Below are positions 6,033-10,548 of a stretch of DNA of 10,548 nucleotides, one piece after another (positions within the stretch are counted from its first letter, which is position 1; the number at the start of each line of letters is the position of its first letter). Source of the DNA: SFTJ01 sp051871555 (GTDB taxonomy: Bacteria; Bacteroidota; Bacteroidia; Bacteroidales; Muribaculaceae); NCBI GenBank assembly GCA_051871555.1, contig JBJECZ010000036.1, positions 1 through 10,548 on the forward strand. The letters run 5' to 3'. A program made the position numbers and the translations under genes. The notes beneath the pieces were generated by a model. The model ran no database searches and was not told the origin of the DNA. It saw only the letters and a program-made list of their open reading frames with translations.

Positions 6033-6779
6033 ATGTCGTTGAAAGAACATATCGACAACACGCGCGTGCCTCGACATGTGGCTGTTATTATGGACGGCAA
6101 CGGTCGTTGGGCTAAAAGCCGTGGCTTGGAACGCACCGAAGGTCATGTGAAAGGTGTGGAAACCGTGCGTAAAATCACTGAGATAGCCTCGCAGATTGGC
6201 GTGGGCTACCTCACTCTCTACACATTCTCAACCGAAAACTGGAACCGCCCTAAAGAGGAGGTGGACGCACTTATGAACCTGATTGTTGTGGCTATCGAAC
6301 GCGAAACGCCCGACTTGATTAAGAACAATGTGCGCCTGACCATGATTGGCGACATCGAACGCATGCCCGACTTTGCCCGCCAACGCCTCACCCGATGCAT
6401 GAACGACACTGCACACTGCACCGGGCTCACTCTGGTGCTTGCGTTGAGCTATTCGTCGAAATGGGAAATTCTCGAGGCAGTGCGCAAAATTGCTGCCGAA
6501 GCACAATCGGGCGAACTGAAAATCGACGACATCAACGACGCCTGCATCAACAATCACCTCTCGACCCGCGGCATACCCGACCCCGACCTGCTCATTCGCA
6601 CCGGCGGCGACCTGCGAATAAGCAACTTCCTGCTCTGGCAAATTGCCTACAGCGAACTTTACTTCTCCCACAAGTTCTGGCCCGACTTTTCGCAGGACGA
6701 CTTCTGCGAAGCCATCATCGAGTTCCAGAACCGCGAACGACGGTTTGGCAAGACAAGCGAACAGGTGAACAAACCTTAG
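6033..6779 (+). CDS. uppS: Undecaprenyl diphosphate synthase (isoprenyl transferase)
   Basis: A cis-prenyltransferase of 248 residues, the usual length. It condenses isopentenyl diphosphate onto farnesyl diphosphate to make undecaprenyl diphosphate, the lipid carrier for peptidoglycan, capsule and O-glycan units at the inner membrane. Conserved motifs are VAVIMDGNGRWAKSRG (16-31) with catalytic D21, YTFSTENWNRP (63-73), and RTGGDLRISNFLLWQIAYSE (189-208) with substrate-binding R189, R195 and Mg-binding E208. The loop usually written NYGGRWDI is SYSSKWEI here (139-146), a conservative departure. The ATG follows a purine-rich leader (AAAAGAGAAG) and lies 28 bp after the DUF6089 stop. bamA begins 161 bp downstream with no clear promoter between, so one envelope-biogenesis transcript is likely. 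Confidence 0.95.
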   Translation: MSLKEHIDNTRVPRHVAVIMDGNGRWAKSRGLERTEGHVKGVETVRKITEIASQIGVGYLTLYTFSTENWNRPKEEVDALMNLIVVAIERETPDLIKNNVRLTMIGDIERMPDFARQRLTRCMNDTAHCTGLTLVLALSYSSKWEILEAVRKIAAEAQSGELKIDDINDACINNHLSTRGIPDPDLLIRTGGDLRISNFLLWQIAYSELYFSHKFWPDFSQDDFCEAIIEFQNRERRFGKTSEQVNKP

Positions 6780-6819
6780 CACAAAACAGCCAAGCTGCCT
6801 ACAAAGAACAAAGAAACAG

Positions 6820-6840
6820 CGTGCCAGCCGCTACGGCATG
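6820..6840 (+). other. Small hairpin in the uppS-bamA gap
   Basis: CGTGCC (6820-6825) pairs with GGCATG (6835-6840), including one G-U pair, around a 9-nt loop. The 161-bp gap contains this structure, a weak AT hairpin at 6894-6911 (TTCTTT/AAAGAA) and an A-rich leader before bamA. There is no TAnnTTTG box and no U-tract. It could be an mRNA processing or stability element; chance is also possible. Confidence 0.25.
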
Positions 6841-6940
6841 AGCAAAAAAAGCCTCAGCTAAACCGAACCGGCACACGATATATAAAACATAACTTCTTTA
6901 AGTTAAAAGAAACGAAAAGAAAAAAATTATAATAACAGAT

Positions 6941-9553
6941 ATGCGATATAAGAAGCAACTCTTAGTGATTTTGGCAATGATTGTGGGTATGTCGGCAACC
7001 GACACATTCGCACAAGTGGCTAACGACACTATCTACAACCCAAAGGTTATCTTCACAGGCATGCCCAAGAAATATGAAATAGCCGGCATAAAGGTGTCGG
7101 GCGTCGACAACTACGAGGACTACATCGTGGTTGGCTATTCGGGACTTACCATCGGTCAAGTGGTGGAAATTCCGGGCGACGACATCACCAACGCCGCTAA
7201 GCGCCTGTGGCGTCAAGGTCTATTCTCGAAAGTGAAAATCAACGTCGAGAAAATCTACGACAACAAGGCTTGGCTCGAATTTGAGCTTCGCCAACAGCCC
7301 CGCATATCGCAAATCAACTACAAAGGCATGAAAAAAGGCGAGCGCGAAGACCTTCAACAGCGCCTCGGCTTGATGAAAGGCAACCAGATGAACATGAACA
7401 TTGCCGACCGTGCCAAGCTGATTGTTCAGCACTATTTCGACAACAAAGGCTTTAAGAATGCCGACGTGAACATCGTGCAGCGCGAGGACCTCAGCAACGA
7501 AAACGAGGTGATTGTTGACATCGTAGTTGACAAGCACGAAAAAATTAAAGTGCACAAAATCTACGTCGACGGCAACGAAGTGCTCTCCGACAAGGCTGTG
7601 AAACACGCCATGAAAAAGACCAACGAAAAGGGCGACCTTATTCGCCTCTTCAGCCAAAAGAAATTCGTGCCCGACGATTTCAAAGCCGACAAGCAGCTCA
7701 TCATCGACAAATATAACGAAAAAGGCTACCGCGATGCCGTTATCGTGAAGGACAGCGTGGTGAACTACAACGAAAAGACCGTCGACATCTATCTCACTGT
7801 CGACGAAGGCAAGAAATACTACATCAGCGACATCAATTGGGTGGGCAACACCGTGTATCCCACTGGCGTACTCAACGATGTGCTCGGCATTGAAAAAGGC
7901 GACGTATACAACCAAAAGTTGCTCAACAAACGCACTCAGGAGGACGACGACGCAATTGCCAACCTTTACATGAACAACGGCTATCTGTTCTACCAACTCA
8001 TCCCGGTTGAAAGCAAGGTTGAAGGCGACTCCATCGCACTGGAAATGCGCATGTTCGAAGGCAAAAAGGCAACCATCAACAAGGTGGTGATTAACGGTAA
8101 CGACCGCCTCTACGAAAAGGTGATTCGCCGCGAATTGCGCGTGCGCCCTGGCGACTTGTTCTCGAAAGCCGACCTCATGCGTTCAGCCCGCGAAATTGCT
8201 CAAACAGGCCACTTCGACCCCGAAAAGATGGACATCCGTCCTGAACCGAACGAAGAAAACGGAACCGTTGACATCATCTTCAACCTCGAGTCGAAAGCCA
8301 ACGACCAAGTGGAATTCTCAGCCGGTTGGGGTCAAACAGGTATCATTGGTAAGTTGAGCCTCAAGTTCACCAACTTCTCAATCAAGAACCTGTTCAAGCC
8401 ATCAACCTATCGCGGCATCATTCCGCAAGGCGAAGGTCAGACATTCACCATCAGTGCCCAAACCAACGCCAAATACTATCAGGCTTACAGCGTGTCGTTC
8501 CTCGACCCATGGTTTGGCGGCAAGCGTCCTAACTCGCTCTCAATCACCGGTTTCTATTCACGTCAAACCGGCATCAACTCGTCGTACTACAACAGTACAT
8601 ATTCCAACTATATGTACAACTACTATTACGGCAACAACTACGGCAACTATTATAACAACGCCTACGAGGACGCCTACGACCCCAATAAGTATCTGCAAAT
8701 GGCAGGCATCACTGTTGGCTTCGGTAAACGTCTGAAGTGGCCTGACGACTTCTTCACATTCACCGCCGAAATGAGCTATCAATGGTACAGCCTCAAGAAC
8801 TGGGAATATCTCTACTATATGAACAACGGCGTATCCAACTCGCTGGTGCTGGGCTTGACACTCGCACGAAACAGTATCGACAACCCGCTGTTCACCCGTC
8901 GTGGTAGCCAATTCTCATTGAGCCTTCAGATGACACCTCCGGCAAGCCTCTTTGGCAAAAAGAACTGGAAAGCGTTATCGGAAACCAACACCACACAAGC
9001 AAAGAAAGAAATGTATAAGTGGATTGAATATTGGAAGCTGAAATTCAAATCACGCACCTACACTCCAATTGCCAACCCCGAAGGACAATACACACTCGTG
9101 CTCATGACCCGTGCCGACATCGGCTTGCTGGGTAGCTGGAACAAATACCTCAAGTCGCCATTCGAAACATTCTACGTCGGCGGCGACGGCATGTCGGGAA
9201 GCTATACCTACGCCACCGAAACCATCGCCCTGCGCGGTTACGACAACGGTCAGTTCACCCCATTCGGCAGCGAAGGCTACGCCTACAGCCGCTTTGCAAT
9301 GGAATTACACTTCCCGTTTGTGCTTCAAACCAGCAGCACAATCTATGGTCTGGCATTCCTCGAAGGCGGTAACGCGTGGACTCGCGTGAGCGACTTCTCG
9401 CCATTCAACATCAAGCGAAGCGCCGGCGTGGGTGTGCGCATATTCCTACCTATGATTGGTATGATGGGTATCGACTGGGCTTACGGTTTCGACACCGTGC
9501 GTAGCCAAAAGGGCGGAAGCCACTTCCACTTTGTGCTCGGTCAGGAATTCTAA
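6941..9553 (+). CDS. bamA: Outer membrane protein assembly factor BamA
   Basis: BamA is the central insertase of the beta-barrel assembly machine in the outer membrane. The 870-residue protein has a Sec signal peptide (cleavage likely ATDTFA-Q25). Five POTRA-type repeats follow in roughly 40-447; recognisable beginnings are YEIAGIKVSGVDNYED, PRISQINYKGMKKGE, IKVHKIYVDGNEVLSD, YYISDINWVGNTVYPT and ATINKVVINGNDRLYE. The 16-strand barrel starts near EFSAGWGQTGIIGKLSL. The conserved L6 loop motif is LRGY (764-767; VRGF in E. coli) in TIALRGYDNGQF. The protein ends in the aromatic beta-signal HFHFVLGQEF (F870). It is longer than the 810-residue E. coli protein, partly because of a Tyr/Asn-rich insert at 549-584. 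Position after uppS and before two ompH-like genes is typical of Bacteroidota. Likely essential. Confidence 0.95.
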   Translation: MRYKKQLLVILAMIVGMSATDTFAQVANDTIYNPKVIFTGMPKKYEIAGIKVSGVDNYEDYIVVGYSGLTIGQVVEIPGDDITNAAKRLWRQGLFSKVKINVEKIYDNKAWLEFELRQQPRISQINYKGMKKGEREDLQQRLGLMKGNQMNMNIADRAKLIVQHYFDNKGFKNADVNIVQREDLSNENEVIVDIVVDKHEKIKVHKIYVDGNEVLSDKAVKHAMKKTNEKGDLIRLFSQKKFVPDDFKADKQLIIDKYNEKGYRDAVIVKDSVVNYNEKTVDIYLTVDEGKKYYISDINWVGNTVYPTGVLNDVLGIEKGDVYNQKLLNKRTQEDDDAIANLYMNNGYLFYQLIPVESKVEGDSIALEMRMFEGKKATINKVVINGNDRLYEKVIRRELRVRPGDLFSKADLMRSAREIAQTGHFDPEKMDIRPEPNEENGTVDIIFNLESKANDQVEFSAGWGQTGIIGKLSLKFTNFSIKNLFKPSTYRGIIPQGEGQTFTISAQTNAKYYQAYSVSFLDPWFGGKRPNSLSITGFYSRQTGINSSYYNSTYSNYMYNYYYGNNYGNYYNNAYEDAYDPNKYLQMAGITVGFGKRLKWPDDFFTFTAEMSYQWYSLKNWEYLYYMNNGVSNSLVLGLTLARNSIDNPLFTRRGSQFSLSLQMTPPASLFGKKNWKALSETNTTQAKKEMYKWIEYWKLKFKSRTYTPIANPEGQYTLVLMTRADIGLLGSWNKYLKSPFETFYVGGDGMSGSYTYATETIALRGYDNGQFTPFGSEGYAYSRFAMELHFPFVLQTSSTIYGLAFLEGGNAWTRVSDFSPFNIKRSAGVGVRIFLPMIGMMGIDWAYGFDTVRSQKGGSHFHFVLGQEF
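8585..8692 (+). other. Tyr/Asn-rich low-complexity segment in the BamA barrel
   Basis: Residues 549-584 contain 14 Tyr and 9 Asn in 36 positions, for example NYYYGNNYGNYYNN (560-573). The segment lies between two predicted early barrel strands (SLSITGFYSR and AGITVGFGKRL), so by BamA topology it should be an extracellular loop. At DNA level TACGGCAAC recurs at 8627-8635 and 8639-8647, a 12-bp period that could expand or contract by slippage. Confidence 0.7.
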
Positions 9554-9590
9554 TAACAAATTTTCACCATTGCTAAATGCAAAAGTGAAA

Positions 9591-9661
9591 AAATCTTCAA
9601 TTTAACATTGCGAGTAAACCATTTTGCGATTTGCTCGTCAAAACTAATGAAACGAAGATTT
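9591..9661 (+). other. Nested hairpin structure between bamA and ompH
   Basis: AAATCTTC (9591-9598) is the exact reverse complement of GAAGATTT (9654-9661). Inside it CGAGTAAA (9611-9618) pairs with TTTGCTCG (9630-9637) with one G-U, around an 11-nt loop. Together they fill most of the 148-bp gap. No U-tract follows, so it is not an obvious terminator. A near-consensus -7 box, TAACATTG (9603-9610), lies within it. It may be an mRNA processing or stability element that sets the bamA to ompH ratio; this is inference. Confidence 0.4.
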
Positions 9662-9701
9662 AACAAATAACACCGATTTATTGATTTTTTATCTACGAAC
9701 T

Positions 9702-10217
9702 ATGAAACGAATAGCACTACTTACAATAGCCACCCTGGCATGCGCCATGGCATCGTATGCGCAAAAGTTTGCGCTTGTCGACATGGAATACATCCTCAAG
9801 AATGTGCCTGCCTACGAGATGGCAAACGAGCAGCTCAACCAAGTGTCGCAACGCTGGCAGCGCGAGGTTGAAACCGTGGCTAAGGAAGCCGAAACAATGT
9901 ATAAAAACTACCAAAGCGAAATGGTGTTCCTCACCGACGACCAAAAGAAAAAGCGCGAGGAAGAAATAGTGGCTAAAGAAAAAGAAGCCACCGAACTGCG
10001 CTACAAATATTTTGGTCCGCAGGGCGAACTCTACAAAAAACGTCAATCGCTCATCAAGCCAATTCAGGACGAAGTGTACAACGCCGTAAAGAAAGTGAGC
10101 GAAGAACGTGGCTACTCGGTGATTTTCGACCGCGCATCAAGCTCCAATATCATCTTTGCCTCGCCACGTATCGACGTCAGCAACGATGTGCTCACCAAAA
10201 TGGGTTACGGGAAATGA
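9702..10217 (+). CDS. ompH: OmpH/Skp-family periplasmic chaperone (first copy)
   Basis: I place the start at the ATG at 9702, giving 171 residues. A TTG 21 bp upstream is in frame but would put a non-signal MIFYLRT stretch before the Sec signal peptide MKRIALLTIATLACAMASYA (cleavage before Q21). The mature protein starts QKFALVDMEYILKNVPAYEM, the OmpH opening (short strand plus helix). A long charged coiled coil follows (about 45-115, including DDQKKKREEEIVAKEKEATE). The C-terminal strand region contains RGYSVIFDRASSSNIIFASP (136-155), returning to the beta body. Skp trimers hold unfolded outer-membrane proteins in a tentacle cavity and deliver them to BamA, encoded directly upstream. It ends with TGA. 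A second paralogue follows 108 bp later. Confidence 0.9.
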   Translation: MKRIALLTIATLACAMASYAQKFALVDMEYILKNVPAYEMANEQLNQVSQRWQREVETVAKEAETMYKNYQSEMVFLTDDQKKKREEEIVAKEKEATELRYKYFGPQGELYKKRQSLIKPIQDEVYNAVKKVSEERGYSVIFDRASSSNIIFASPRIDVSNDVLTKMGYGK

Positions 10218-10258
10218 TTAAAATGTAATAAATCAAACAATTGTAACTAATTCCACAG

Positions 10259-10278
10259 CGCAAACAAAAATTTTTGCG
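10259..10278. repeat. Palindrome abutting the second ompH -7 box
   Basis: CGCAAA (10259-10264) pairs with TTTGCG (10273-10278). The central CAAAAATTTTTG (10265-10276) is itself a perfect 12-bp palindrome. The element ends at the base before TATCTTTG, occupying the spacer between -33 and -7. It could be an operator or a bendable A/T tract aiding the promoter. Confidence 0.5.
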
Positions 10279-10286
10279 TATCTTTG
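10279..10286 (+). promoter_or_regulatory. Promoter -7 box for the second ompH gene
   Basis: TATCTTTG is an exact TAnnTTTG match, and TATCTTTGCAAA is the form common in Bacteroidota promoters. It predicts a start near 10292 and a leader of about 34 nt before the ATG at 10326. No good TTTG is found at the -33 position (TTCC at 10251-10254 is the nearest). It would let the second ompH gene be transcribed independently of bamA and the first copy. Confidence 0.6.
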
Positions 10287-10325
10287 CAAACGTTATTTAG
10301 AAATTCATAAAATATTATAGACAAA

Positions 10326-10548
10326 ATGATTAAGAAACTATTTTTTGCAGCCATGTTGGCATTGCCTATGTGTCTGTCGGCTCAATCACTCAAGTTTGGT
10401 ACTGTCAATACAGGCGAAGTGTTCAACGTGATGCCGGAAAAGGCTACTGCCGAAGCTACCCTCAAAGCCGCTTCTGATAAATACGAAGCCGAATTCAAAC
10501 GCCTTCAGGAAGATTTCCAAAAGGACTATGCCGACTTCGAAAAGATTA
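10326..10548 (+). CDS. OmpH/Skp-family periplasmic chaperone (second copy, 3' end outside window)
   Basis: The gene starts at the ATG at 10326 and is open to the window edge, so 74 residues are visible. MIKKLFFAAMLALPMCLSA is a Sec signal peptide (cleavage likely before Q20). The mature N-terminus SLKFGTVNTGEVFNVMPEKA has the OmpH opening pattern (K-F-G-x-V-x-x-x-E-V-F-x-x-M-P). Next comes the start of the charged coiled-coil arm, LKAASDKYEAEFKRLQEDF. It is clearly a paralogue of the preceding gene (KFALVDMEYILKNVPAYE versus KFGTVNTGEVFNVMPEKA) but diverged. Tandem ompH pairs after bamA are usual in Bacteroidales, and murI often follows outside such pairs. Its own -7 box lies 40 bp upstream. 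Confidence 0.85.
   Translation, partial: MIKKLFFAAMLALPMCLSAQSLKFGTVNTGEVFNVMPEKATAEATLKAASDKYEAEFKRLQEDFQKDYADFEKI

Noticed and set aside
6395..6841. 148-codon rightward frame overlapping the uppS 3' end and the gap
   Set aside because: Out of frame within uppS, His/Arg-rich with no recognisable domain; the tail in the gap is too short to be a gene by itself.
6894..6911. TTCTTT/AAAGAA hairpin before bamA as terminator or riboswitch
   Set aside because: Only A-T pairs with a 6-nt loop; too weak to support a regulatory call.
7220..7996. 258-codon leftward open frame opposite bamA
   Set aside because: Antisense to the POTRA region. The Val/Phe/His-rich translation is the mirror of GAC/AAC-rich codons, with no family signal.
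9681..9701. TTG start extending the first ompH protein by seven residues
   Set aside because: The ATG at 9702 begins a textbook Sec signal peptide; the extension would place a hydrophobic/aromatic stretch before the basic N-region.

Overview
The window looks like chromosomal DNA from a Bacteroidota bacterium, most likely order Bacteroidales (a Muribaculaceae- or Prevotellaceae-like genome). The evidence is: promoter -7 boxes of the Bacteroides type (TAnnTTTG, twice as TATCTTTG); A-rich leaders without clear Shine-Dalgarno sites; lipoprotein and outer-membrane families (DUF6242, DUF6089) found in that phylum; and the gene order uppS-bamA-ompH-ompH. I see no insertion sequence, phage gene, CRISPR array, tRNA or rRNA.

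Left part (1-3374), housekeeping. The 3' end of a dGTP triphosphohydrolase gene (dgt) runs rightward and converges on a leftward cluster. In transcription order the cluster is prmC (release-factor methyltransferase), recX (RecA modulator), comF-like phosphoribosyltransferase and pncA (nicotinamidase). prmC/recX overlap by 1 nt and recX/comF by 14 nt. pncA follows comF after 43 nt, so all four may form one operon.

Middle (3375-3743). A 369-bp divergent intergenic region holds a strong candidate prmC promoter and two candidate rightward promoters. It also holds two perfect inverted repeats: 12-bp arms with a 32-bp spacer, straddling the prmC -7 box, and 9-bp arms with a 30-bp spacer, lying between the two rightward promoters. 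This is the most unexplained DNA in the window.

Right part (3744-10548), cell-envelope biogenesis, all rightward. In order: a DUF6242 kelch-type lipoprotein, a DUF6089 predicted outer-membrane beta-barrel protein, uppS (undecaprenyl diphosphate synthase, lipid carrier for peptidoglycan and glycans), bamA (outer-membrane protein insertase) and two tandem ompH/Skp-like periplasmic chaperones, the second cut by the window edge. BamA inserts beta-barrels, Skp-like proteins escort them through the periplasm and UppS supplies the glycan carrier. The two DUF proteins are probably surface or outer-membrane partners or clients, but their function is unknown.

The window is mainly conserved core genome, and I did not find a convincing new defence or mobile system. 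Points worth a second look are the inverted repeats at the prmC/DUF6242 divergent promoters, a Tyr/Asn-rich loop in BamA, the acidic +2/+3 residues after the DUF6242 lipobox, and structured gaps around the first ompH gene.
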